The position numbers and the translations under genes are program-made. Shown piece by piece: positions 5,921 through 12,102 of a stretch of DNA of 12,102 bases. The stretch is from an uncultured Acidobacteriota bacterium (lineage in GTDB: Bacteria; Acidobacteriota; Vicinamibacteria; Vicinamibacterales; SCN-69-37). The notes below the pieces were generated by a model. That model did not search any database. It worked only from the letters and a program-made list of their open reading frames with translations, and was not told the DNA's origin. Where the stretch lies: NCBI GenBank assembly GCA_937880585.1, contig CALFMR010000481.1, forward strand, positions 1 through 12,102, given 5' to 3'. Every line of letters starts with the position of its first letter. The stretch's first letter is position 1.

Positions 5921-6797
5921 CCGCCTCGCGCACGCGCGCCGCGGCCTCGTCGAGGTACGCGGCGTCCATCTCGATCCCGACGACGTCGAGTCCGAGCTTG
6001 ACGGCGGCGATGGCGGTCGATCCCAATCCCAGGAACGGATCCAGCACCGCGCCGGCGCGCGCGACGCCGTGGAGGCGCAGGCACTGCTCGGGCACCTTCG
6101 GGGGGAACGAGGCCGGGTGCGGCCGATCGCGGTCGCGGCTCTGGATCGTCTCGTACGGGATGAACCACGTGTTGCCGCGGCACCGCAGACCGTCGCCGGC
6201 CGCCTGCCATCGCTTGATGTTCGACGGATCCTGATAGGGCACGCCGACCGCGCGCCGATCGAGCGGCGTCCGGCCGCTCGGCGTGAAATGAAAAATGAAC
6301 TCGTGGCAGTCGTTCACGAACCGATCGCTGTTGATCGGTTTGTAGTGACCGACCGCGACGTCATGATCCAAGCCGGCACCGGTTCCCGCTGACGCGCGAT
6401 CGATCGCGATCGATTTGACCCAGTGAATCGTGTTCTGCAGCTTGAAGTGCTGCCGCGCCGCCTGCGCGACCTCGAGCGGAATCCACGGGTCGGTGGGCTT
6501 GGCGCCGACGTTGAGGAAGAGCGACGCCTGATCGACCATCACGCGTGAGACGGCACGCAGCCAGCGATCGGTCCATGCCAGGTACTCCGCGCGCGGCAGG
6601 TCGTCCTCGTAGCTTCGATACTTCACGCCGATGTTGTAGGGCGGTGAGGTGACGACGACGCCGATCGAGCGGTCGAAGAAGGGAAGAATCGACAGCGCGT
6701 CGCCGTGATAGAGGCGAACGCGCGATCGTCCGGCCATGAAGTCGGCGCGGGGTTGCGGGGGCCGGGGAGCGACGAGCGCAATCGCCATCTGACGCAT
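5832..6797 (-). CDS. Site-specific DNA methyltransferase, beta class (N4-cytosine or N6-adenine)
   Basis: The enzyme transfers a methyl group from SAM to a base in a specific DNA sequence. Motif IV, TSPPYNIG (50-57), comes first and motif I, DPFLGLGSTA (253-262), comes near the end, preceded by HPASFP (227-232, motif X). This order defines the beta class. The Ser/Thr-Pro-Pro-Tyr form favours N4-cytosine but does not exclude N6-adenine. The 321-residue length is normal. No restriction endonuclease is adjacent, so it looks like an orphan. The ATG at 6797 was chosen because conserved sequence starts near residue 25; ATGs at 6788 and 6737 are alternatives, and no Shine-Dalgarno decides among them. 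The last ~30 residues are low-complexity Ser/Ala/Arg and overlap the convergent VWFA gene by 89 bp. An upstream minus-strand gene ends 94 bp before it. Confidence 0.88.
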   Translation of the reverse strand: MRQMAIALVAPRPPQPRADFMAGRSRVRLYHGDALSILPFFDRSIGVVVTSPPYNIGVKYRSYEDDLPRAEYLAWTDRWLRAVSRVMVDQASLFLNVGAKPTDPWIPLEVAQAARQHFKLQNTIHWVKSIAIDRASAGTGAGLDHDVAVGHYKPINSDRFVNDCHEFIFHFTPSGRTPLDRRAVGVPYQDPSNIKRWQAAGDGLRCRGNTWFIPYETIQSRDRDRPHPASFPPKVPEQCLRLHGVARAGAVLDPFLGLGSTAIAAVKLGLDVVGIEMDAAYLDEAAARVREAATSSPSSAAASGTSRGSRAARRPDDRRQS

Positions 6798-6856
6798 TGT
6801 CGGACGATGGCGCGAAAAAGTACAGAGGCCGCGCGGCCGGACGGCCGCCGGGAAGC

Positions 6857-6880
6857 GGCCGGGCCCGGAGTGGGCCGGCC
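6857..6880 (-). terminator. Strong GC hairpin after the 6892-7494 gene
   Basis: GGCCGGGCCC (6857-6866) pairs with GGGCCGGCC (6872-6880) with one bulged base and a 5-base loop. It lies 11 bp past the stop of the minus-strand gene and before the methyltransferase start. No T-tract follows, so it may be a weak terminator or an mRNA-stabilising hairpin. Confidence 0.35.
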
Positions 6881-6891
6881 GTCGGAAGCGT

Positions 6892-7494
6892 TTACGAGGC
6901 CTTGCCGACGCGGGCCGACTCGAAGCCGTGGGCGACGCGCCCGGCTCCAACCGGCTGGTTGCGCTGGTGGCCAGCCACCGCGCAGCCCACGCCTTTCTCC
7001 TCGATGTAGGTGGTTTCACGCAACGAGCCGACTTCGCGGTAGCGTCCCGAGACGCAGCCGCAGCTCATGGTCGTGAAGCCAATCAGACGCACCACACTCA
7101 TGCCGTCCCTCGACTCGACGCTAAGCAAGCGACGTGCCGTGTCGCGTGCGATCGGCCGGATCGCGTTCCAGCCGTTTCCTGCGCCGATTTCGCCGAGGCG
7201 TGCGATTTCGTGGCGCGCGATCGAACGGCGATCCTGGATCGATCGGACAAACGATTGGATTTCGCCCGCGCTCGACGGCGCGACGTCGCCAAGTCGATCG
7301 ACGGCGGCCTGCGCACAATCGTAAGTCCGCCCACAAAGCGGGTGAGCGCCGAGGTTGTTCCGCGAACGTCCGACACGACCGCGCGCGATTGAACTCGGGC
7401 GCGGTTTTGGTCGATAGACGCGGGTAGACCCGATGTGCTGGCGGCCGTTCGTGGCGGTTCGACGGATCCCGGCTGGCGGCGAGGCCGGCGGCAC
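6892..7494 (-). CDS. Hypothetical protein with conserved-looking Cys motif
   Basis: I do not recognise the family. The frame reads with coding-like third positions from about residue 48 onward. It contains LCGRTYDCAQAA (53-64), a helical run EIQSFVRSIQDRRSIARHEIARL (part of 78-100), SVVRLIGFTTMSCGCVSGRY (133-152) and EEKGVGCAVAGHQRN (165-179). Cys145-x-Cys147 and Cys171 with His176 could bind a metal ion. No signal peptide or membrane segment is seen. The only in-frame start before the conserved part is a GTG at 7494, with no Shine-Dalgarno, and residues 1-45 look like non-coding translation. The true start may therefore be a non-standard codon, or an upstream frameshift is hidden. It runs in the same direction as the DNA methyltransferase gene, 94 bp downstream, and is divergent from the carboxypeptidase gene. 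Confidence 0.5.
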   Translation of the reverse strand: MPPASPPAGIRRTATNGRQHIGSTRVYRPKPRPSSIARGRVGRSRNNLGAHPLCGRTYDCAQAAVDRLGDVAPSSAGEIQSFVRSIQDRRSIARHEIARLGEIGAGNGWNAIRPIARDTARRLLSVESRDGMSVVRLIGFTTMSCGCVSGRYREVGSLRETTYIEEKGVGCAVAGHQRNQPVGAGRVAHGFESARVGKAS

Positions 7495-7499
7495 GGGAA

Positions 7500-7528
7500 T
7501 TGATGGCGCTTATCTATTGCGGTACAAG
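7500..7528 (+). promoter_or_regulatory. Candidate sigma70-type promoter for the carboxypeptidase gene
   Basis: TTGATG (7500-7505) and TACAAG (7523-7528) are separated by exactly 17 bases. Each hexamer matches four of six consensus positions. It lies in the gap between divergent genes, about 120 bp before the GTG at 7649, and is the least GC-rich part of that gap. Confidence 0.4.
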
Positions 7529-7648
7529 GACTTCGGATGCTACCATCCGAGCCGCACCGGCGGCGGTCGATCGGCTGGGCCTGGGATCCCGTGACGGCAT
7601 CCCGGCCGGCAGGTTGCCGGCGACCTGACTGCCTGGAGGCATCGATAC

Positions 7649-8695
7649 GTGAGACGCCGCGTTGTTCGCGTGATTCTGGCCGGCGCGCTCGCCCTCTCCT
7701 GGGCGGTGGCGATGCCCGCCCCGTCGGCCGCGCAATCGAGCCGGACGACGACCGCATCGAAGACCAAGGCCAAGGCGAAGCCGCGCGTCTCGAGGCGCAC
7801 GAGTCTCGCGCGTGCGGCCGCGGCTGCTCGGGCGCGCCGCGCCGCCGCCGCGCGCCAGTTGGCCGAAGCGAAGACCCCGCACTACAAGACCGACGCGGCC
7901 GGCAATCTCGTGCCCGACGTTCGCGCCGCGGCCGCCATCATTTACAACCCGGATACCGGCGCCGTCCTCTGGGAGAGCAACTCGCACGACTCGCGCTCGA
8001 TCGCGAGCCTCACGAAGCTCATGACGGTCGTCACGTTTCTCGCCGACGATCCGGACATGGACACCCGCGTCACCGTGACGCGCGCCGACGTCACGCGCGC
8101 TTCGACGACGCACATCGTGGCTGGTGATCGGCTGACCTACGACGATCTGCTGCACCTGACGCTCATCGCGTCCGACAACGCCGCCGCGCGCGTGCTCGCC
8201 CGCACGTCGGAAGGCGGCACGGCGGCCTTCGTCGATCGTATGAACGAGATGGCCGTGCATCTCGGTCTGACGAACACGCACTACGCGGATCCGACCGGCC
8301 TCGATGCGGCAAACGTTTCGTCGGCCTACGACATCTCGCACCTGATCGCGTTCGCGGCGTCCGACGATCGCATTGGATCGATCATGCGTCTCGAGACGTA
8401 CGAGATTCAGTCGCCGAGGCGCAGCTTCTGGATTCACAGCACGAACAAGCTGCTCGGCACGGACATGGACGTCGTCGGCGGCAAGACCGGCTTCATCAGC
8501 AAGGCCGGTTACTGTCTCGCCACGCTCCTGCAGGTGCCTCAAGGCCAGCAGCTCGCCGTCGTCGTGCTCGGCGCGACCAATAGCGCGATGCGCTTCTGGG
8601 AAGCGCGGCACCTCTTCGACTGGGCCGCCAGTCACACGCCGAGCTTCATCGGTGGCGTGCCGGCGCTCGCCGCGGCCTCGCGCGACGACGAGTAG
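7649..8695 (+). CDS. D-alanyl-D-alanine carboxypeptidase (peptidase S11, low-molecular-mass PBP)
   Basis: The enzyme removes the terminal D-Ala from peptidoglycan pentapeptides in the periplasm. All three active-site motifs are present: SLTK (120-123, nucleophile S120 and K123), SDN (175-177) and KTG (279-281). A signal peptide is clear, with RRRVVRVIL, a hydrophobic core and a likely cleavage site after SAA (26-28). Residues about 32-75 form an unusual linker rich in Lys, Arg and Ala before the catalytic domain. The C-terminus ends about 67 residues after KTG, without the C-terminal beta domain and membrane-anchoring helix of PBP5-type enzymes, so it is probably soluble or held by the basic linker. 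The GTG at 7649 has a GGAGG Shine-Dalgarno (7635-7639) 9 bases upstream. It is a dacA/dacF-type gene; the exact symbol is not certain. Confidence 0.93.
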   Translation: MRRRVVRVILAGALALSWAVAMPAPSAAQSSRTTTASKTKAKAKPRVSRRTSLARAAAAARARRAAAARQLAEAKTPHYKTDAAGNLVPDVRAAAAIIYNPDTGAVLWESNSHDSRSIASLTKLMTVVTFLADDPDMDTRVTVTRADVTRASTTHIVAGDRLTYDDLLHLTLIASDNAAARVLARTSEGGTAAFVDRMNEMAVHLGLTNTHYADPTGLDAANVSSAYDISHLIAFAASDDRIGSIMRLETYEIQSPRRSFWIHSTNKLLGTDMDVVGGKTGFISKAGYCLATLLQVPQGQQLAVVVLGATNSAMRFWEARHLFDWAASHTPSFIGGVPALAAASRDDE

Positions 8696-8696
8696 C

Positions 8697-8715
8697 CGCG
8701 GGCAGCACGCCCGCG
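8697..8715 (+). terminator. Perfect 7-bp GC hairpin after the carboxypeptidase gene
   Basis: CGCGGGC (8697-8703) pairs perfectly with GCCCGCG (8709-8715) around the loop AGCAC, starting one base after the stop codon. No T-tract follows, so intrinsic termination is possible but not proven. Confidence 0.4.
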
Positions 8716-8789
8716 TACGGCCGGCGGCCCCAGGTGCCGTCGCCGCGGTCTCACGTTACACTTCAGCGGTTGTGGGTTCGTCAGGCTCG

Positions 8790-10313
8790 GTGTCCGAGCG
8801 TCGTCGTCCCGTACCTCGCCTCGCCGGCCGCGCCCCGCGGCTCGGCGTGCTCATGGTCGCGTCCGAGGTCTCGCCATGGGCCAAGACCGGCGGTCTGGCG
8901 GACGTCACCGGCGCGCTGCCCGAGGCGCTCGAAGCGCTCGGTCACCGCACGACGATCGTGCTGCCGCGCTATCGCGGTCTCGACGCGCTCGGCACGCCGG
9001 GACCGGTCGAGACGATTCGACTCGGCCGCTTCGTTCACGACGTCCGTTTCGTCGTCGCCGACGTCACGTCCGATCGACGAGTCGTCGCGGTCGACGCGCC
9101 GGCGCTTTTCGATCGCGACGGGTACTACGGCAAAAGCGGCATCGATTTTCCCGACAATGCGGAGCGATTCGGCATCCTGGCGGCCGCGGCGCTGCACTTT
9201 GCCGAGACACACGCCGACGAGCGTCCCATCGACGTCGTCCACGCGCACGACTGGCAGGCGGGGTTGGTGCCGGTGCTGCTCCAGACCGAGGCCGACGCCT
9301 TTCCGCGCATCCGTCGCGCGGGCATCGTCTTCACGATTCACAACCTGGCATATCAGGGGCTGTTTCCGCGGGAGATCGTGCCGGCGCTCGGCTTGCCGTG
9401 GTCGGTCTTCGCGATCGACACAGGCGAGTTCTGGAATCAGCTCAGCTTCCTGAAGACCGGGATCACGTACAGCGACTTCGTGACGACGGTCAGTCCGGCC
9501 TACGCGCGGGAGACGCGCACGCAAACGTTCGGCGCGGGGATGGAGGGCGTCCTGCGCGCGCGATGGGATCGCTATGTAGGGATTCTGAACGGCATCGACA
9601 CGCGCGTCTGGGATCCGGCCACCGCCCCGCTTCTCCCCGCGCACTTCGATGCGAACGACCTCTCGGGCAAAGCCGCGAACAAGCGTGCCCTGCTCGACCG
9701 CTTCGGTCTTGCGCGCGGCGACGACGCGCTGGCGCGGCCGGTCATCGGTCTCGTGTCACGCCTGGTCGAACAGAAAGGACTGGCTGTCATCGAGGCCGCG
9801 AGCGAGGCCCTGGCCTCGCTCGACGCGACGTGGGTATTCGTCGGGACGGGCGAGGCGCGGTTCGAGCGCTTTCTGCGCGAGTGGGCCGCCCGCTATCCGG
9901 CGCGCGTCGGCGTCCACATCGGCTTCGACGAGGCGCTGGCCCATCTGGTGGAGGCGGGCGCGGACCTGTTCCTCATGCCGTCGACCTTCGAGCCGTGCGG
10001 CCTCAACCAGATGTACAGCCTGCGCTACGGGACCGTGCCCGTCGTCTCGGCGGTCGGCGGGCTCGACGACACGATCCGGCCGTACACCACGCGCGCGCAG
10101 CACGCCAACGGGTTCAAGATCCGGCGGCTCACGCCCGAATCGCTCGTCCGGACGCTGAAGCAGGCCATCCGGCTGCATGACGACCGCGACACGTGGCTGC
10201 GGCTCGTGCGGGCCGGCATGGCAGCGGACCACTCGTGGGAGACGTCGGCCAGGGAATATGTCAAAGTGTATCGAAGGGCCAGATTGGATGCCGTCCGTCG
10301 GACGGCCTGGTGA
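8790..10313 (+). CDS. glgA: Glycogen (starch) synthase, GT5 family
   Basis: The enzyme adds glucose from ADP-glucose (presumed donor) to the non-reducing end of alpha-1,4-glucan in the cytoplasm. The N-terminal Rossmann domain carries KTGGL (32-36), the donor-binding loop, then VHAHDWQAGL and TIHNLAYQG. The C-terminal domain carries VSRLVEQKG and STFEPCGLNQMYSLRYGT with VGGLDDTI, the family signature including the catalytic Glu region. It is about 507 residues, against about 477 for E. coli GlgA. The start is not certain: the frame is open far upstream, inside the carboxypeptidase gene. GTG 8790 gives a short leader and has a weak AGG nearby; GTG 8772 is possible. ATG 8853 would cut the first strand. 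Thioredoxin follows after 30 bp and may be co-transcribed. No glgB or glgC is in the window. Confidence 0.93.
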   Translation: MSERRRPVPRLAGRAPRLGVLMVASEVSPWAKTGGLADVTGALPEALEALGHRTTIVLPRYRGLDALGTPGPVETIRLGRFVHDVRFVVADVTSDRRVVAVDAPALFDRDGYYGKSGIDFPDNAERFGILAAAALHFAETHADERPIDVVHAHDWQAGLVPVLLQTEADAFPRIRRAGIVFTIHNLAYQGLFPREIVPALGLPWSVFAIDTGEFWNQLSFLKTGITYSDFVTTVSPAYARETRTQTFGAGMEGVLRARWDRYVGILNGIDTRVWDPATAPLLPAHFDANDLSGKAANKRALLDRFGLARGDDALARPVIGLVSRLVEQKGLAVIEAASEALASLDATWVFVGTGEARFERFLREWAARYPARVGVHIGFDEALAHLVEAGADLFLMPSTFEPCGLNQMYSLRYGTVPVVSAVGGLDDTIRPYTTRAQHANGFKIRRLTPESLVRTLKQAIRLHDDRDTWLRLVRAGMAADHSWETSAREYVKVYRRARLDAVRRTAW

Positions 10314-10343
10314 GCTGGCCAGAGCGAAAGGGCAGAACGGGAC

Positions 10344-10673
10344 ATGGCTTCCGAACACATCCAGACGTTTACTGACGGCAATTTCGAAAGCGACGTGCTC
10401 AAGGCCGAGACTCCGGTCCTCGTGGATTTCTGGGCGGAGTGGTGCGGTCCGTGCCGCGCGCTGGGCCCGTCGATCGACGCGTTGGCAGGCGATTACGCCG
10501 GTAAAGTCAGTGTGGGCAAGCTCAACGTGGACGACAACCCCAGCGTCACGATGAAGTACATGGTCCGCGGCATTCCGACGGTGATGCTCTTCAAGGGCGG
10601 CGAGCTCGTCGACCAGCTCGTCGGCCTCGTCGACAAGGGCACGCTCAAGCAGATGGTCGACAAGCACATCTGA
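10344..10673 (+). CDS. trxA: Thioredoxin
   Basis: Thioredoxin reduces protein disulfides in the cytoplasm and is itself reduced by thioredoxin reductase, encoded next door. The 109-residue protein has the standard length. FWAEWCGPC (29-37) holds the redox pair C34 and C37, and RGIPTVMLF (75-83) supplies the cis-proline P78. The end has the usual long helix. The ATG at 10344 is preceded by AAAGGG about 11 bases upstream. It starts 30 bp after glgA and 131 bp before trxB. Confidence 0.96.
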   Translation: MASEHIQTFTDGNFESDVLKAETPVLVDFWAEWCGPCRALGPSIDALAGDYAGKVSVGKLNVDDNPSVTMKYMVRGIPTVMLFKGGELVDQLVGLVDKGTLKQMVDKHI

Positions 10674-10804
10674 CGCGCCTCATTCGTCACGCATCCGTCA
10701 TTCGCTGACAGGCCGATTCGGCCGGGACCGGGACCGATGGTTCGGGCGCGTGTGCGTCCGGCCGTGGCGTGCCGGCCGGCCGATCAGCCATACTCCTTCC
10801 TCTT

Positions 10805-11737
10805 ATGTCGTCTGTCCGCAACGTCATCATCATCGGGTCCGGCCCGGCGGGGCTCACGGCCGCGCTCTACACGGCCCGCGCGAATTTGTCGCCACTCATC
10901 ATCGAGGGCCTCGAAGCCGGCGGCCAGTTGATGATCACGACCGCCGTCGAGAACTTTCCCGGCTTTGCCGACGGCGTCCAGGGGCCCGATCTCATCGCCG
11001 CGATGCGGACGCAAGCGGCGCGGTTCGGCGCCGAGACGAAACAAGGACACGTGACGGCCGTCGACCTCGAGAGCCGGCCGTTCGCCGTCACCGTCAACGG
11101 TGAGGTCGTCCATACGCACACGCTCATCATCTCGACGGGCGCCTCGGCCAAGCTGCTCGGGCTGCCGTCCGAGCGCAAGCTGATGGGACACGGTGTGTCG
11201 ACGTGCGCGACCTGCGACGGTTTCTTCTTCCGCGGCAAGCCCATCGCCGTCGTCGGCGGCGGCGACTCGGCGCTCGAAGAGGCAACGTTCCTCACGCGCT
11301 TCGCGTCGAGCGTCACGATCATTCACCGCCGCGACACGCTGCGCGCGTCGAAGATCATGCAGGACAAGGCCTTCGACAACCCCAAGATTTCGTTCGAGTG
11401 GGACACGGAGGTCCTCGAAGTCCTCGACAACGGGCAGGGCGCCGTCTGCGGCGTGAAGCTGCGCAACGTGCGCACGGGCATGGAGAAGGATCTCGAGATC
11501 GAGGGGCTGTTCGTCGCGATCGGCCACACGCCGAACACCGCGCTCTTCAAGGGCATGCTCGACATGGACACGAACGGCTATCTCGTCACCCGGCACGGAT
11601 CGAAGACGAGCATCCCGGGCGTCTTCGCCTGCGGCGACGTCCAGGATCCCACCTACCGCCAGGCGATCACTGCCGCCGGCTCCGGCTGCATGGCCGCTCT
11701 CGACGCCGAGCGGTTCCTGGAGAGCCAGGGACACTGA
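10805..11737 (+). CDS. trxB: Thioredoxin reductase (NADPH)
   Basis: The flavoenzyme moves electrons from NADPH through FAD and a disulfide to thioredoxin. The 310-residue protein has the low-molecular-weight bacterial layout: FAD-binding GSGPAG (11-16), redox-active CATC (134-137) inside the NADPH domain, NADPH-binding GGGDSALEEA (151-160) with HRR nearby, and a closing FAD motif GVFACGDVQDP. The ATG at 10805 was chosen because the FAD motif follows closely; an upstream in-frame GTG at 10769 would add 12 non-conserved residues. No Shine-Dalgarno precedes the ATG. A CATACT sequence about 12 bases before it could be a -10 box giving a nearly leaderless mRNA. A short hairpin (10711-10723) lies between trxA and trxB, so trxB may have its own promoter. 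Confidence 0.95.
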   Translation: MSSVRNVIIIGSGPAGLTAALYTARANLSPLIIEGLEAGGQLMITTAVENFPGFADGVQGPDLIAAMRTQAARFGAETKQGHVTAVDLESRPFAVTVNGEVVHTHTLIISTGASAKLLGLPSERKLMGHGVSTCATCDGFFFRGKPIAVVGGGDSALEEATFLTRFASSVTIIHRRDTLRASKIMQDKAFDNPKISFEWDTEVLEVLDNGQGAVCGVKLRNVRTGMEKDLEIEGLFVAIGHTPNTALFKGMLDMDTNGYLVTRHGSKTSIPGVFACGDVQDPTYRQAITAAGSGCMAALDAERFLESQGH

Positions 11738-11738
11738 C

Positions 11739-11751
11739 GCGCCGGAGGCGC
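11739..11751 (+). terminator. Short GC hairpin just after trxB
   Basis: GCGCC (11739-11743) pairs with GGCGC (11747-11751) around the loop GGA, directly after the trxB stop. Only a short mixed sequence with some T follows, so this is a weak terminator candidate between convergent genes. Confidence 0.3.
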
Positions 11752-11759
11752 TTCGTCAC

Positions 11760-11783
11760 TTCGAAGTTCGAAGTTCGAAATTT
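11760..11783. repeat. Heptanucleotide tandem repeat TTCGAAG, about three units
   Basis: The units TTCGAAG, TTCGAAG and TTCGAAA run directly after each other and are followed by TTT. The array lies after trxB, between it and the convergent mnmA fragment. The unit TTCGAAG also occurs in the repeat after the arginase gene, in the same orientation relative to the upstream gene. Confidence 0.7.
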
Positions 11784-11799
11784 AGTAAGCGCGCTTCAC

Positions 11800-11968
11800 T
11801 CAACAAATCCACCCGCCTCCGAGCACTTCGTCACCGTCGTAGAAGACGACGGCCTGGCCGGGGGGAATGGCGAGTGGTGGATCGGCGAAGGTGAGTGAGG
11901 CGTGGCCGGAGACGTCGGCGGTGACCGTCGCGGTGGCGTCGGTGTGGCGGTGGCGGATGCTGACAGTA
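11800..11968 (-). pseudogene. mnmA: 3' end of mnmA (tRNA-specific 2-thiouridylase), truncated
   Basis: The last ~56 codons match the C-terminal beta-barrel of MnmA, which thiolates U34 of tRNAs for Lys, Glu and Gln. VSIRHRH is followed by a beta-rich stretch and PPGQAVVFYDGDEVLGGGWI, a highly characteristic ending. The rest of MnmA (ATP-binding PP-loop and catalytic Cys residues) is absent: upstream of about 11968 the DNA instead matches nuoA. As it stands the gene cannot make MnmA. A true genomic rearrangement or a contig chimera would both explain this. It faces trxB tail to tail. Confidence 0.75.
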
Positions 11969-11974
11969 GAGAGC

Positions 11975-12102
11975 TCCCTTATCGTTGGACCAGTCCAGCA
12001 CGCCCTTCTCCCAGACGAAAAAGAGGCCGACTGCGACAAAGCCCATATAAACCAGCGTCTCGAAGTAACCCAACATGCGCCAGCCCGTGATCGCCGCGAG
12101 GT
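11975..12102 (-). pseudogene. nuoA: 3' part of nuoA (NADH-quinone oxidoreductase subunit A), without its own stop
   Basis: The minus-strand translation entering from the right edge reads LAAITGWRMLGYFETLVY and continues through MGFVAVGLFFVWEKG to VLDWSND. This is the last transmembrane helix and the W-x-KG-x-LDW ending of NuoA, a membrane subunit of respiratory complex I. NuoA normally stops within a few residues of this point. Here the frame runs on out of phase into mnmA sequence and stops only at 11831. nuoB, the usual next gene, is missing. The 5' part is beyond the window edge. Identity is fairly sure; whether the gene is broken in the organism or only in the assembly is not known. Confidence 0.7.

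Noticed and set aside
6928..7392. Plus-strand frame of about 154 codons opposite the 6892-7494 gene
   Set aside because: Its translation has no coherent motif, while the minus strand gives a conserved-looking Cys motif and helical segments.
7098..7757. Minus-strand frame of about 219 codons
   Set aside because: It covers the carboxypeptidase start and its upstream region and is low-complexity Arg/Ser sequence.
8373..8789. Upstream extension of the glycogen synthase frame
   Set aside because: It overlaps the carboxypeptidase gene in another frame and adds residues with no match to the GT5 N-terminus.
8876..10180. Long second frame inside glgA
   Set aside because: Very Arg-rich shadow reading with no motifs; glgA motifs in the other frame are unambiguous.
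10681..10712. CATTCGTCA / CATCCGTCA near-repeats after trxA as a possible repeat array
   Set aside because: Only two or three imperfect short copies without regular spacing; not enough for a repeat array or CRISPR.

Overview
The window is a GC-rich, gene-dense stretch of bacterial chromosome. The VWFA-related secreted protein with its typical two-part layout, heptanucleotide repeats in gaps between genes, frequent GTG starts and soil-type housekeeping genes all suggest an Acidobacteriota genome, perhaps Vicinamibacteria. That assignment is an inference from gene content; no rRNA or complete tRNA gene is present to confirm it.

Left edge (1-745): this looks like the end of an integrated mobile element. 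The first 53 residues of a tyrosine integrase (arm-binding domain) run off the left edge on the minus strand. Four copies of a 9-bp motif, RTGGGAACM, cover its start codon and upstream region. A little further right is a 45-bp piece of a tRNA-Lys gene, from the anticodon loop to the CCA end, with no matching 5' half. This is the usual footprint of integration into a tRNA gene, so the element should extend left of position 1. A decayed small gene follows on the right.

Middle-left (834-3029): two minus-strand genes, probably co-transcribed, encode an arginase and then a SAM-dependent methyltransferase with an extra N-terminal beta-rich domain. A heptamer repeat lies in the gap between them.

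Middle (3181-7494): two closely spaced plus-strand genes of unknown function come first. The first product resembles a PD-(D/E)XK nuclease with a strongly basic tail. The second runs 158 bp into the next gene, which encodes a secreted VWFA-related protein. Convergent to that are an orphan beta-class DNA methyltransferase (TSPPY motif) and, upstream of it, a small Cys-containing protein of unknown function.

Right (7649-11737): a plus-strand housekeeping series encodes a D-Ala-D-Ala carboxypeptidase (S11 family), a glycogen synthase, thioredoxin and thioredoxin reductase. The last two form a complete NADPH-dependent disulfide-reducing pair.

Right edge (11800-12102): on the minus strand, the 3' end of nuoA is joined, without its own stop codon and out of frame, to the last ~56 codons of mnmA. 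This is either a real rearrangement or an assembly chimera. No CRISPR array, rRNA or complete insertion sequence was seen.
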